Shown piece by piece: positions 39,121-46,981 of a stretch of 55,438 nt of DNA (position 1 is its first letter; the number at the start of each line of letters is the position of its first letter). A program made the position numbers and the translations under genes. The stretch is from Acidimicrobiales bacterium (GTDB lineage Bacteria; Actinomycetota; Acidimicrobiia; Acidimicrobiales; VFJN01). The notes beneath the pieces were generated by a model. It saw nothing but the letters and a program-made list of their open reading frames with translations, ran no database searches and had not been told where the DNA came from. The stretch covers positions 1 to 55,438 of the forward strand of contig DATHJB010000069.1 in NCBI GenBank assembly GCA_035316325.1, in the 5' to 3' direction.

Positions 39121-39872
39121 CCGGGCAGGTCTACGACACGATCGGGGTCGGCTACGCCGAGCGGCGGCGGCCCGACTCGAGGATCGAGGCGCGGCTCCGG
39201 GCGGCGCTCGGTGATGCGGCGACCGTCCTCAACGTCGGTGCCGGTGCCGGCTCCTACGAGCCCACCGACCGCACGGTCGTGGCGGTCGAGCCGTCGGCCG
39301 CCATGATCGCCCAGCGTCCGGCCTCGGCCGCCCCGGCCATCCGAGCGATCGCCGGCGAGCTCCCGTTCCCCGACCGGGCGTTCGACGGTGCCCTCGTCGT
39401 GCTCTCTGTGCACCACTGGCCGGACGCCGCCGCCGGCCTCGCCGACGTCCGTCGGGTGACGCGCGGGCCGGTCGTCGTGTTCAGCTTCGACTACGCCGTG
39501 CACGCCCAGCAGTGGCTGGTCACGGACTACCTCCCGGAGATGGTCGGCCTCGACCGCGACCTGCCAACTCCCGACGCCGTCGCGACGGCGCTCGGCGGCG
39601 GCACCGTGGATGTGCTGCCCATCCCCCACGACTGCACCGACGGGTTCTGTCACGCCTGGTGGCGCCGCCCGGCCGCCTACCTCGACCCCGGCGTGCGGGC
39701 CGCGATCTCCGGGATCGCCCGCCTCCCGGCTCCCGTCGTCGACCGCGGCGTGGCCGCCCTCCGCCGCGACCTCGACGACGGCACCTGGCACCGCCGCCAC
39801 GCCGCCCTCCTCGCCGAGACCGAGATCGACGGCGGCTACCGCCTGATCCTCGCCCCCGGCGACCCCACCTGA
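39117..39872 (+). CDS. Class I SAM-dependent methyltransferase
   Basis: 251 residues from GTG 39117, translationally coupled to the short frame before it. Motif I VLNVGAGAGSYEP (38-50), acidic residue Glu58 in VAVEPS, motif post-I region FDGALVVLSVHHWPD and the TRGPVVVFSFD strand fit Methyltransf_11. The C-terminal part binds an unknown substrate. No signal peptide. Confidence 0.88.
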   Translation: MTGQVYDTIGVGYAERRRPDSRIEARLRAALGDAATVLNVGAGAGSYEPTDRTVVAVEPSAAMIAQRPASAAPAIRAIAGELPFPDRAFDGALVVLSVHHWPDAAAGLADVRRVTRGPVVVFSFDYAVHAQQWLVTDYLPEMVGLDRDLPTPDAVATALGGGTVDVLPIPHDCTDGFCHAWWRRPAAYLDPGVRAAISGIARLPAPVVDRGVAALRRDLDDGTWHRRHAALLAETEIDGGYRLILAPGDPT

Positions 39873-39921
39873 GGCGCCAGGGTCACCGTGCCGCCCTGAC
39901 GTGGAGATGACCGACGGAGAC

Positions 39922-39958
39922 GTGCTGGCCGGGCCCCACAGGGGGCCGCGACCAGCAC
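39922..39958. terminator. Bidirectional terminator hairpin
   Basis: GTGCTGG 39922-39928 with CCAGCAC 39952-39958, and inside it GGCCCC 39932-39937 with GGGGCC 39942-39947. It lies between convergent genes ending at 39872 and 40030. Confidence 0.5.
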
Positions 39959-40029
39959 ATCGTTCGGGTCGGCGGTTGATCCGGTAGCGGACGTGCGTGG
40001 CGTGGGTGGCGTGAGGTGGTCCGGTTGGG

Positions 40030-40509
40030 TCAGGGGCGAGGACGCCGGGCGGGCAGCGAGCGGACGATCACCGGCACGACGATGGCGGCCGCCACGACGT
40101 GGGTGGCGACGAGCACGACCTTGGTCGCCGTGTCGGCGTCGGCGCTGACCGACGGCACGAACGACACTGCGGTCAGCGCCACGGCAACCCAGGTGAAGGC
40201 GGCCCGCGGGCCCGGCGTCCACCGCTTCAGGGCGCCCGCCAGCAGGAGACCGACGGCCGAGCACAGCATGGTCATCACGGCAACCCCGGCGACCGGGATC
40301 TGCTCGCCCTCGATCGCGAGCGGCACGTCGACGGCCCGGGCCGCACCGGCGACCAGGGAGGTCGCCACGGCGGCGACCACGGCGGCGGTCAGGCCCGGAC
40401 GCCACAGGCCCGACGTCGGCGATCCACCGCCCTCTCGCCGGTGCGCCCGCTCGTGGTCCTGCTCGACGGCGGCCGCCTCGGTCACGGTGATGGCAGGGGT
40501 CATGGTCAT
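40030..40509 (-). CDS. DUF6069-like membrane protein
   Basis: 159 residues, GGAGGA before ATG 40509. After a 35-residue polar start there are four hydrophobic segments (LTAAVVAAVATSLVAGAA, GVAVMTMLCSAVGLLLAGAL, FTWVAVALTAVSFVP, VVLVATHVVAAAIVVPVIV), as in DUF6069 proteins. Function unknown; probably controlled by the divergent TetR regulator. Confidence 0.78.
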   Translation of the reverse strand: MTMTPAITVTEAAAVEQDHERAHRREGGGSPTSGLWRPGLTAAVVAAVATSLVAGAARAVDVPLAIEGEQIPVAGVAVMTMLCSAVGLLLAGALKRWTPGPRAAFTWVAVALTAVSFVPSVSADADTATKVVLVATHVVAAAIVVPVIVRSLPARRPRP

Positions 40510-40554
40510 GTGTCGTCCTCCACTCTCAGATGCCTGGCATCTCGCCAGGCTCCG

Positions 40555-40618
40555 GATACAGTGTCTATCGGTATCTGTTACCTGCAGATACTGTTTACCT
40601 CGGATACTGTTTCTTGTC
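40555..40618. promoter_or_regulatory. TetR operator array with 16-bp spacing
   Basis: GATAC at 40555, 40587 and 40603 and its reverse GTATC at 40571 are exactly 16 bp apart. The two last units share GATACTGTTT, and GTATCTG 40571-40577 pairs with CAGATAC 40585-40591. The array lies between the divergent DUF6069 and TetR genes. Confidence 0.6.
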
Positions 40619-40652
40619 CACCCCCTGCGATCCCACGAAGCGGAGCCCAGCC

Positions 40653-41390
40653 ATGACCCTCACCTCCCGCACCACTTCGTCGGTCGACGTGATCGACGTG
40701 CTCTGGAACCGGCGGCCCGGGGCCACCCGCGGACCCAAGGCCACCATCACCCTCGACACCCTCGCCACCGCGGCCGTGGAGATCGCCGACGCCGAAGGCA
40801 TCGACGCCGTGTCGATGCAGCGGGTAGCCGAGCGGCTCGGCTTCACCAAGATGGCCGTCTACCGGCACGTGCCCAACAAGGACGTGCTGATGGCCGCCAT
40901 GATCGACCGAGCCGTCGAGGCACCACCCGACCTCGACGACCAAACCGGCTGGCGGGCCAAGCTCACCCGCTACGCCGAGGAGCTGTGGGCCGTGTGGCAG
41001 CGGCACCCGTGGCTCCCCACCGTCACCCTCGGCACTCGGGTCATGGGCCCCAACGAAACGGGCTGGATCGAGTGCGCCGTACGCAGCCTGACCGACACCG
41101 GCTTGCCGGGAGATCAGCAGATCGACGCCGTGCTGCTCCTGTCGGCCCAGGTACGCACGGCGCACTCCCTGGCCACGGCCGGATCGTTCCCCTGGGACAC
41201 CAGCCGCCAGCTGACACCAGCGATGACCGACGTCGTCCGCGAACACGCCGACGCCTTCCCCGCCATCCTCGCCGCCACCTGCGAACCGACCGCCCGACCC
41301 CTCCAGGCCGTCACCGACGGCATCGGGCTCGACTGCGTGCTCGACGGCATCGAACGGCAAATTGGCCCCACCCGACGACGACCCCGATGA
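40653..41390 (+). CDS. TetR family regulator (TetR_C type)
   Basis: 245 residues from ATG 40653. HTH: ADAEGIDAVSMQRVAERLGFTKMAVYRHVPNKDVLM (about 47-80), with the AVYRHVPNK recognition helix typical of the TetR branch that controls efflux pumps. The C-terminal domain has the WRAKLTRYAEELWAVWQRHPWL helix. The upstream 16-bp array is its likely binding site, so it should repress both itself and the divergent DUF6069 membrane gene. Confidence 0.9.
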   Translation: MTLTSRTTSSVDVIDVLWNRRPGATRGPKATITLDTLATAAVEIADAEGIDAVSMQRVAERLGFTKMAVYRHVPNKDVLMAAMIDRAVEAPPDLDDQTGWRAKLTRYAEELWAVWQRHPWLPTVTLGTRVMGPNETGWIECAVRSLTDTGLPGDQQIDAVLLLSAQVRTAHSLATAGSFPWDTSRQLTPAMTDVVREHADAFPAILAATCEPTARPLQAVTDGIGLDCVLDGIERQIGPTRRRPR

Positions 41391-41460
41391 GTTTCGTTCG
41401 GGTGGGGGGTCTGAACGGACGACGCGAAGCTCACAGAACGACGATTGTCATGGAGGCATC

Positions 41461-42066
41461 ATGAGGAAGATCAGCGCAGGCCTGTTCATCTCGCTCGACG
41501 GTGTGGTCGAAGCACCCGAACAGTGGCACTTCCCTTACTTCAACGAGGAGATGGGCGCCGCCGTCGGCGCGCAGATCAGCGCCGCGGACACCTTGCTCCT
41601 GGGTCGCGACACCTACGAGGGCTTCGCCGGCGCCTGGCCCGAGCGGGAGGACGCCGGTGAGGACGACGCCGCGATGGCCAAGCAGTTCGGTGACATGCGC
41701 AAGATCGTGGTGTCGCACCAGGACCTGACCTTCACCTGGCGGAACTCCGAGCTGCTCAAGGGCGATCTCGCCGAGGCCGTGACCGCACTGAAGAACGAGC
41801 CGGGGGGCGACATCGGGATGAGTGGCTCGATCTCGGTCGTCCGCCAGCTCCTCGACGCCGGCCTGCTCGACGAGCTGCATCTGCTCGTCCACCCCGTCGC
41901 CGTCCGCAACGGCATGCGGCTGTTCGACGACGCCGGTTCGTCGCTGCCTCTCAAGGTGCTCAAGGCCGAGAGCTTCACGACCGGCGTGCAGTACGTGGTC
42001 TACGGCCCGGACGACTCGCCGCCCCAGGGCGGCTACGACGAGGCCATCAAGGCCTCCCAGAGCTGA
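41461..42066 (+). CDS. Dihydrofolate reductase family protein (RibD-C-like)
   Basis: 201 residues, GGAGG 8 nt before ATG 41461. Pattern of the YwjB/YyaP group: ISAGLFISLDGVVEAPEQW, DTLLLGRDTYEGFAGAWP, GDIGMSGSISVVRQLLDAGLLDELHLLVHPV. The family uses the DHFR/RibD reductase fold with NADPH; substrates are unknown and it is not the essential folate enzyme. A paralogue is at 46256-46903. A strong terminator follows. Confidence 0.9.
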   Translation: MRKISAGLFISLDGVVEAPEQWHFPYFNEEMGAAVGAQISAADTLLLGRDTYEGFAGAWPEREDAGEDDAAMAKQFGDMRKIVVSHQDLTFTWRNSELLKGDLAEAVTALKNEPGGDIGMSGSISVVRQLLDAGLLDELHLLVHPVAVRNGMRLFDDAGSSLPLKVLKAESFTTGVQYVVYGPDDSPPQGGYDEAIKASQS

Positions 42067-42099
42067 CCCCACCCGTCCCGACGCGAACGACGACAGCGT

Positions 42100-42132
42100 G
42101 AAGCCCTGCCCTGCCCATAGCGGCAGGGCTTC
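42100..42132. terminator. Bidirectional terminator hairpin
   Basis: GAAGCCCTGCC 42100-42110 pairs perfectly with GGCAGGGCTTC 42122-42132. It lies between stops at 42066 and 42179 of convergent genes. Confidence 0.65.
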
Positions 42133-42178
42133 CCCGCGCCGGCGAGGGCACTCCTCGGTGATCGCCTGAGGGTGAGGG

Positions 42179-42829
42179 TCAGAGGTGCGCGACCGCGTCG
42201 TCGATGGGCGTGTCGCCACTGACGAGCTCGAGGGTCTGGCGGATGCCGCGGCTGCCGGTCAGCAGGGCGGTGAGCACGGTGGCGACATCGTCGCGGCTGA
42301 TCTGGCCCCGAGGCACCGATGGCGCGAGCCGGACCCGACCGGTCCCCGGAGCGTTGGTGAGCCCACCGGGGCGCAACACGGTCCAGCCGAGGTTGCGGCG
42401 TCGAAGGTCGTCCTCGGCAGCCGTCTTGGCCTGCAGGTACGCGGCGAAGGTCTCGTCGGTGCCCGGTCGTGGCGGGGCGCCGGCGCCCATGGACGAGATC
42501 TGCACGAAGCGACCGACGCCGGCCTGCTCGGCGGCGTCGGCCAGCAACGCCGAGGCCCCACGATCGACCGTGTCCTTGCGGGCGACGCCACTGCCAGGTC
42601 CCGCCCCGGCGGCGAACAGGACCGCGTCGACACCGTCGAGGTGACCGGCCACGTCCTCGACCCGGGCATCCTCGAGATCCAGGACCAGCGCCTCGGCCCC
42701 GGTCGCCCGCACATCGTCGACATGCTGGGGATTCCGCACGATGCCGAGGGCGACGTGCCCCGCCTCGGCCAGCTGACGCTCGACACGAAGGGCGATCTGA
42801 CCATGCCCGCCGGCGACGACGATCTGCAT
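42179..42829 (-). CDS. NAD(P)-binding SDR-like protein (atypical SDR, NAD(P)H-binding)
   Basis: 216 residues from ATG 42829. VVAGGHGQIALRVERQLAEAGH is the Rossmann start (GxxGxxG variant GGHGQI), VLDLEDA is the second strand end, VLFAAGAGPGS the third, and FVQISSMG with YLQAKTAAEDDLR the catalytic-like Ser/Tyr/Lys region. These act as epimerase-like or NADPH-sensing proteins; the role is unknown. TAGCCT ends 7 nt before ATG. Confidence 0.88.
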   Translation of the reverse strand: MQIVVAGGHGQIALRVERQLAEAGHVALGIVRNPQHVDDVRATGAEALVLDLEDARVEDVAGHLDGVDAVLFAAGAGPGSGVARKDTVDRGASALLADAAEQAGVGRFVQISSMGAGAPPRPGTDETFAAYLQAKTAAEDDLRRRNLGWTVLRPGGLTNAPGTGRVRLAPSVPRGQISRDDVATVLTALLTGSRGIRQTLELVSGDTPIDDAVAHL

Positions 42830-42836
42830 GGTCGGG

Positions 42837-42842
42837 AGGCTA
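42837..42842 (-). promoter_or_regulatory. -10 element TAGCCT for the SDR-like gene (leaderless)
   Basis: On the minus strand TAGCCT ends 7 nt before ATG 42829. The same bases contain part of the ribosome-binding site of the divergent micro-gene. Confidence 0.45.
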
Positions 42843-42845
42843 ACG

Positions 42846-42977
42846 GTGCATCCCCGGCGACTGCGCCGACGCGACGAACGCATCATCCGCATCGGCGGAG
42901 ATGCCAGCCTGGCGGCCGGCATGGTGCTGATCGCCGTCGTGCTGGGCGCGTTCGTGGTGCTGCGCCTCCGCCGCTGA
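42846..42977 (+). CDS. 43-residue single-span membrane protein
   Basis: GTG 42846 is preceded by GGGAGG (42834-42839) at 6 nt. The product starts with a basic stretch (HPRRLRRRDERIIRIGG), then one membrane helix SLAAGMVLIAVVLGAFVVL and a short basic end. Almost every codon ends in G or C, as in real genes here. Positive-inside rule predicts both ends partly cytoplasmic; small membrane regulators and holin-like peptides look like this. It is divergent from the SDR-like gene and converges on the membrane gene at 42988. Confidence 0.6.
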   Translation: MHPRRLRRRDERIIRIGGDASLAAGMVLIAVVLGAFVVLRLRR

Positions 42978-42987
42978 CCGGACCGAC

Positions 42988-43668
42988 TCAGTCCGGGGAC
43001 GGCGAGGGCGGTGGTGACGGCGACGGCGACGGCGACGGGAAGCGGGGTGTGGCCTGGCGGGCCGCCGCTTCGAGGATGGGGCCGGCGCGTCGCACCCAGC
43101 CGACGATCGACGCCGCCGCGACGATCACGCCGACGACCGCCGCCAGCCAGAGCGGGAGATCGGGGATGGCACCGAGCGCCAGGGCCACCACGGCTCCGCC
43201 CACCACGCCGTTGACCACGGCGATCGCGGTCGAGAACGCGAAGGCCGGGCTCCGGCGGTCGGGCGCGACGCCCATGTTCAGAAAGACCCCGGCGGCGTCG
43301 TCGTGCCCTGAGAGGAGGAAGAGGTCGGCACGATCGTCGGCCAGCTCCTTGTAGTACCCCCGGATGCGGTTGATCGCCATGCCGTAGCGCAGGTCTTCGG
43401 CGCCGCACTCGACCAGCCGCAGGTACGTGGCGCATCCCAGGAAGTAGATGACGGGCAGGACGGTGAGGGCGAACACCTCGAAGACGGCGCCTTCACCGTC
43501 GGCGACCTGGCTGACGAAGCCCAGCGCCACGAGCACGCTGGACACCGAGTACATGTAGACGGACGCTCGCGCCGACGTCTCGCTCATCGTCTGTGACCTG
43601 GCGCCCTGGAGGGTGAAATGCTCGGTCGTGAGGGCCGTGAGCAGTTGCGCCGGGTCGGGGGCTCCCAT
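42988..43668 (-). CDS. Hypothetical membrane protein
   Basis: 226 residues from ATG 43668; TATCAT ends 8 nt upstream. About four hydrophobic segments (VSSVLVALGFVSQV, FEVFALTVLPVIYFLGCATYL, FSTAIAVVNGVVGGAVVALALG, LWLAAVVGVIVAAASIVGW). The soluble part between helices has GMAINRIRGYYKELADDRADLFLLSGHDD. The end is a Pro/Ser repeat coded by GACGGC tandem units. No family recognised with certainty. Confidence 0.75.
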   Translation of the reverse strand: MGAPDPAQLLTALTTEHFTLQGARSQTMSETSARASVYMYSVSSVLVALGFVSQVADGEGAVFEVFALTVLPVIYFLGCATYLRLVECGAEDLRYGMAINRIRGYYKELADDRADLFLLSGHDDAAGVFLNMGVAPDRRSPAFAFSTAIAVVNGVVGGAVVALALGAIPDLPLWLAAVVGVIVAAASIVGWVRRAGPILEAAARQATPRFPSPSPSPSPPPSPSPD

Positions 43669-43676
43669 TGCCGCGG

Positions 43677-43682
43677 ATGATA
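43677..43682 (-). promoter_or_regulatory. -10 element TATCAT (leaderless)
   Basis: On the minus strand TATCAT ends 8 nt before ATG 43668. Confidence 0.45.
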
Positions 43683-43722
43683 GGCACCCGCCGGTCGTCG
43701 TCCGGATGCGTACCCGCAGGCT

Positions 43723-43752
43723 CCAGCCCGCCCCAGCCCGCCCCAGCCCGCC
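43723..43752. repeat. 10-bp tandem repeat, three copies
   Basis: CCAGCCCGCC is repeated perfectly at 43723-43732, 43733-43742 and 43743-43752, in the region between two divergent membrane-protein genes. Confidence 0.85.
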
Positions 43753-43871
43753 CCGGCTCGGCGGTGGCGAACCACCCCGGGAACGGGTGATCGGCAGGAT
43801 GGATGCCCGTCGAACTGGGGAGCAGGGCCAGCTTGGAGCGACGGGTGACGGACTGTGAGGCTGCAGCCCTG

Positions 43872-44369
43872 ATGAGCGACACCGAGCGAGACAGGCTCGA
43901 GGGTCAGACCCGTGGTCTGCGGCATCTGGCCCGTGGCCTCCTGTTGATCCCTCTGACTCCGATTCTCCTGGCTTTCTGTCTGCCGATCGCCAGCGTGGAG
44001 TCTGGGGGCGGCGAGTCGGTGCCAGTCACCCTGCGCTGGTTGGTGGCCGAGTTCGGCTCCATGCGCAGCGCCACCGGTGTGAGGCCGGTTGTCCTGGTCC
44101 TGATCGTCGGGCTGATCACACTCTTCGTCGGCTGTTGCGCCGTTGCCGTCGGCAGCCTCGCTGAGGCTCGTTGGGCGGTTGTGATCGACGTCGCCGCTGT
44201 GGTCGTGGTCCTCGCTGCGCTGGTGCTTCCGCTCGTGCTCGGTGCGGCGGATCACGTTTCGAACGGCGGCTTCGAGGTCCACGCCCAGGGCTGGGCCTTC
44301 GCCCTGCTCGCCAGCGGCCTGTCGTTCGCCACAGTCAGGTTGAAGCGCGACCTCGACGACCAGCTCTGA
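43872..44369 (+). CDS. Hypothetical membrane protein, four spans
   Basis: 165 residues from ATG 43872. Hydrophobic segments: GLLLIPLTPILLAFCLPIASV, VVLVLIVGLITLFVGCCAVAV, AVVIDVAAVVVVLAALVLPLVLG and GWAFALLASGLSFATV. N-terminus is polar and charged. Start not certain, since no strong ribosome-binding site is visible. No family recognised. The 146 bp after its stop contain nothing I can support. Confidence 0.65.
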   Translation: MSDTERDRLEGQTRGLRHLARGLLLIPLTPILLAFCLPIASVESGGGESVPVTLRWLVAEFGSMRSATGVRPVVLVLIVGLITLFVGCCAVAVGSLAEARWAVVIDVAAVVVVLAALVLPLVLGAADHVSNGGFEVHAQGWAFALLASGLSFATVRLKRDLDDQL

Positions 44370-44515
44370 ACCGCAGCTCGCCCAACCGCCGGGCGCTACT
44401 CCGGCGGCCGAGATCCACCCGCATCAGCCGCCGGCAGCCGGCCGCCGGCTGGCCGACAGGGGCCTGTCCAACCCCGTCGACCGCCAGCTTGTGAACCGCT
44501 GCGGCGGCCCGAGGC

Positions 44516-44917
44516 TCACGAGCTCGGCCAGGTGGTGGTGACCTTGTCGGCCATGATCCTCGCGGTCACCCATTGCGGGTTCGGCCCGGCGAACCCGGGA
44601 TACGGCCCGCCCGTGTACTTGTGCGACAGCTGGTCGATCAGCGTGCCGTCCGGGTCGTCCTCGAGGGACGCGGTGCCCTGCACCTGAGCGCTCTCGTAGG
44701 GCCTGGCGGCATCGAAGGTCACCACAGCCACCCGGGGGTCTCGGTTCAGGTTGGCGGTCTTCCGGCGGCTCTTGGGCAGCGCGAGCACGATGTCATCTCC
44801 GTCGAGCGCCACCCAGACCACCGTCGAATGCGGCTTGCCGTCCGGTTCGAGCGTCGACAGCACGGCGAAGTTCCTGCCGTCGAACAGGGTGCGTACCTTG
44901 TCTGTGAGCTGTGCCAT
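44516..44917 (-). CDS. PPOX-class flavin/F420-dependent protein
   Basis: 133 residues, GGAGAAG before ATG 44917. Pattern of the split-barrel PPOX family: FAVLSTLEPDGKPHSTVVWVALDGDDIVLAL, then KTANLNRDPRVAVVTFD and QGTASLED, with the TGGPYPGF loop. Actinobacterial members of this size often bind F420. Function is probably a reductase. It lies 18 bp after the RidA gene and is co-transcribed with it. Confidence 0.9.
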   Translation of the reverse strand: MAQLTDKVRTLFDGRNFAVLSTLEPDGKPHSTVVWVALDGDDIVLALPKSRRKTANLNRDPRVAVVTFDAARPYESAQVQGTASLEDDPDGTLIDQLSHKYTGGPYPGFAGPNPQWVTARIMADKVTTTWPSS

Positions 44918-44935
44918 CAGCTTCTCCGTCCTGGG

Positions 44936-45331
44936 TCAGTCGACCGCGGTGGCTTCGAGTAGGACGAGCAGTTGGGGTGCGGCCAGCCGCGAGACGCCGA
45001 GCACGGTCGTGGCAAAGCGACCGTCGGCGCTGCTGAAGCGGTCCGGAAGCCTTGCGAAGTGCTCGAACAGCTCGTCGACGTCGGTGGTGTAGACGTTCAG
45101 CCGGACGATGTCGGCGAGCGTCATGTCGGCGGCGGCGAGGACGGCCTCGAGGTTGTCGACGGCCAGCTCGAGCTGGGCGGCCATGTCGCCCGGGTGCTGG
45201 GAGTTGCCGTCGGCGTCCACCGCGTCCTGGCCGCTGCAGAAGAGCTGCCGCTGGTGCCCCTCGACGAGCTGGGCCTGGTCAAACCCCAGATTGGTGGACC
45301 ACGACCAGGGGTTGATCGGCGTTCGTTCCAT
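44936..45331 (-). CDS. RidA family protein
   Basis: 131 residues from ATG 45331, GAGGGAG upstream. The fold shows the WSWSTNLGFDQAQLVEGHQRQLFCSGQDAVDADG start and DNLEAVLAAADMTLADIVRLNVYTTDVDE. The usual catalytic Arg of RidA near the C-terminus (IEV-A-R pattern) is not evident: the end is LLVLLEATAVD. RidA proteins remove reactive imines; without that Arg, this may be a diverged member. It is divergent from HxlR and headed by its operators. Confidence 0.85.
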   Translation of the reverse strand: MERTPINPWSWSTNLGFDQAQLVEGHQRQLFCSGQDAVDADGNSQHPGDMAAQLELAVDNLEAVLAAADMTLADIVRLNVYTTDVDELFEHFARLPDRFSSADGRFATTVLGVSRLAAPQLLVLLEATAVD

Positions 45332-45373
45332 GTTCGTCTCCCTCGTTTGGCTCGTCGCAGCATATGCTCGGTG

Positions 45374-45425
45374 ACTTGAAAAGATCAAGTAACTTTGCTT
45401 GGTAATTTCCAGCAAGTATGCTTGC
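45374..45425. promoter_or_regulatory. Three CAAG/CTTG palindromes, HxlR operator region
   Basis: ACTTGA 45374-45379 with TCAAGT 45385-45390; CAAG 45386-45389 with CTTG 45398-45401; GCAAG 45412-45416 with CTTGC 45421-45425. All lie in an AT-rich stretch between the divergent RidA and HxlR genes. Confidence 0.6.
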
Positions 45426-45428
45426 GGT

Positions 45429-46076
45429 ATGAAGTCGTACCGTCAGTACTGCGCTCTGGCACGAGGGCTGGACGTCATCGGCGACCGCTGGGTCCTCCTC
45501 ATCGTGCGCGAGCTGCTCAACGGTCCCCGCCGGTACGGCGAGTTGACCAACGGCCTGCCGGGCATCGCCACCAACCTGCTGGCCGACCGGCTGCGCACCA
45601 TGCAGGCCAGCGAGCTGATCGCCAAGACCGACGACGACCGCTACGAGCTCACCGAGTGGGGCGACGGACTGCACGAGGTGGTGTCCGCCATCTCCGGGTG
45701 GGCCGGCCCCCTGATGGGCCGCATGGCCGAGAGCGACACCTTCCGCAGCCACTGGATCACCCAACCCGTTGCTGCCCTGTTCCCCGGCATCGACCCCACG
45801 CGCCCCGAGCTGACCATCGAGGTGCGATGCGGCGACGAGCCCATGACCATCCGATCGGCCAAGGGCGAGGTCCACACGGACCGCGGCCAGGCCGCCGCAC
45901 CCGACCTCGTCCTCACCGGCCCGCCCGACGCCACCGTCGAACTGCTCGCCCACCGCATCGACCCCACCGAGGCCAAGTCCCGCGGGCTGGCCGTCACCGG
46001 CGACGTGCGGCTCCTACGCCGGCTCCGACCGAACCGCCCCGGCGCCCGACCCGCACCGGCCGAGTCGGCCCGATGA
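45429..46076 (+). CDS. HxlR family winged-helix regulator
   Basis: 215 residues from ATG 45429. HxlR domain: YCALARGLDVIGDRWVLLIVRELLNGPRRYGELTNGLPGIATNLLADRLRTM with wing DDRYELTEWG. A C-terminal extension of about 110 residues, rich in strands (LTIEVRCGDEPMTIRSAKGEVHTDRG), resembles the SCP2-like tail of this subgroup and may bind a lipid or other ligand. The CAAG/CTTG palindromes in front suggest it controls both itself and the divergent RidA-PPOX operon. Confidence 0.9.
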   Translation: MKSYRQYCALARGLDVIGDRWVLLIVRELLNGPRRYGELTNGLPGIATNLLADRLRTMQASELIAKTDDDRYELTEWGDGLHEVVSAISGWAGPLMGRMAESDTFRSHWITQPVAALFPGIDPTRPELTIEVRCGDEPMTIRSAKGEVHTDRGQAAAPDLVLTGPPDATVELLAHRIDPTEAKSRGLAVTGDVRLLRRLRPNRPGARPAPAESAR

Positions 46077-46255
46077 GGCGGGCTGCCGCGGGGTCAGACG
46101 ACTGACCATGCCCCCCGAACGCCGACTGTGGGCGCCCGACTGAAGGACTTACCCGTGTCGACGGGGTACGCCCGGAAGCTTGGCATTGGACCTCAAGACA
46201 TGGGCCAGCCATCATCGCTTCACGGCCGAGCTGATCCAACGAAGGAGCACCCGCC

Positions 46256-46903
46256 ATGTCACACGCCCGTGTCCAACAGATCTCCGTCTCGCTCGACGGT
46301 TTCGCCACCGGCGAAGGTCAGAGCCTGGACACACCGTTCGGTCACGCCGGCGAGCGGCTGCACGAGTGGATGTTCGTCACCCGGTCGTGGGGCGAGAGGA
46401 CCGGCCAGCCCGGCGGCAGCGGCGGCGTCGACGACGCCTTCCTGCGGCTGTTCCCCTTCGACATCGGCGCCGAGATCATGGGTGCCGGGAAGTTCGGCCC
46501 GCCCGGATGGCACGAGGACCCGGACTGGAAGGGCTGGTGGGGCCCCAACCCGCCGTTCCACACGCCGACCTTCATCCTCACCCATCACCCGCGCCCGTCG
46601 ATCGAGATGGAGGGCGGCACGACGTTCCACTTCCTCGACGCGTCGCCTGCCGAGGCGCTCGAGACAGCCCGCCAGGCCGCCGACGGTCAGGACGTGCGCC
46701 TCGGCGGCGGCCCCACCATGATCCGTGACTTCCTGGCTGCCGGGCTCGTCGACCACATGCACATCGCGGTGGTCCCGATCCTGCTCGGCCGAGGTGTCCG
46801 CCTCTGGGACGGACAGGAGGGCCTCGAGAAGGACTACGAGATCGAGGCCACCTCCTCGCCCAGCGGAGTCACACATGTGACGTTCACCCGTGCGGGTGCC
46901 TGA
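46256..46903 (+). CDS. Dihydrofolate reductase family protein (RibD-C-like)
   Basis: 215 residues, AAGGAG 9 nt before ATG 46256. VQQISVSLDGFATGEGQSLDTPFGHAGERLHEWMF, AEIMGAGKFGPPGW, DVRLGGGPTMIRDFLAAGLVDHMHIAVVPILLGRGVRLWDG follow the YyaP/YwjB-type pattern. A reductase with unknown substrate, paralogous to the protein at 41461-42066. The 179 bp before it hold no supported gene. Confidence 0.9.
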   Translation: MSHARVQQISVSLDGFATGEGQSLDTPFGHAGERLHEWMFVTRSWGERTGQPGGSGGVDDAFLRLFPFDIGAEIMGAGKFGPPGWHEDPDWKGWWGPNPPFHTPTFILTHHPRPSIEMEGGTTFHFLDASPAEALETARQAADGQDVRLGGGPTMIRDFLAAGLVDHMHIAVVPILLGRGVRLWDGQEGLEKDYEIEATSSPSGVTHVTFTRAGA

Positions 46904-46969
46904 ACCGCTCGGTCGAGAACCCTGGGCCAGCCGCGTGGCTACGGGTCTGTTCGGGCCATGTCGACGCCG

Positions 46970-46975
46970 TAGGTT
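46970..46975 (+). promoter_or_regulatory. -10 element TAGGTT for the GNAT gene (leaderless)
   Basis: TAGGTT ends 6 nt before ATG 46982. Confidence 0.45.
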
Positions 46976-46981
46976 CGGGAG

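Noticed and set aside
19447-43752. Possible CRISPR arrays among the short tandem repeats
   Set aside because: Units are 6-11 bp without spacers, so they are simple tandem repeats.
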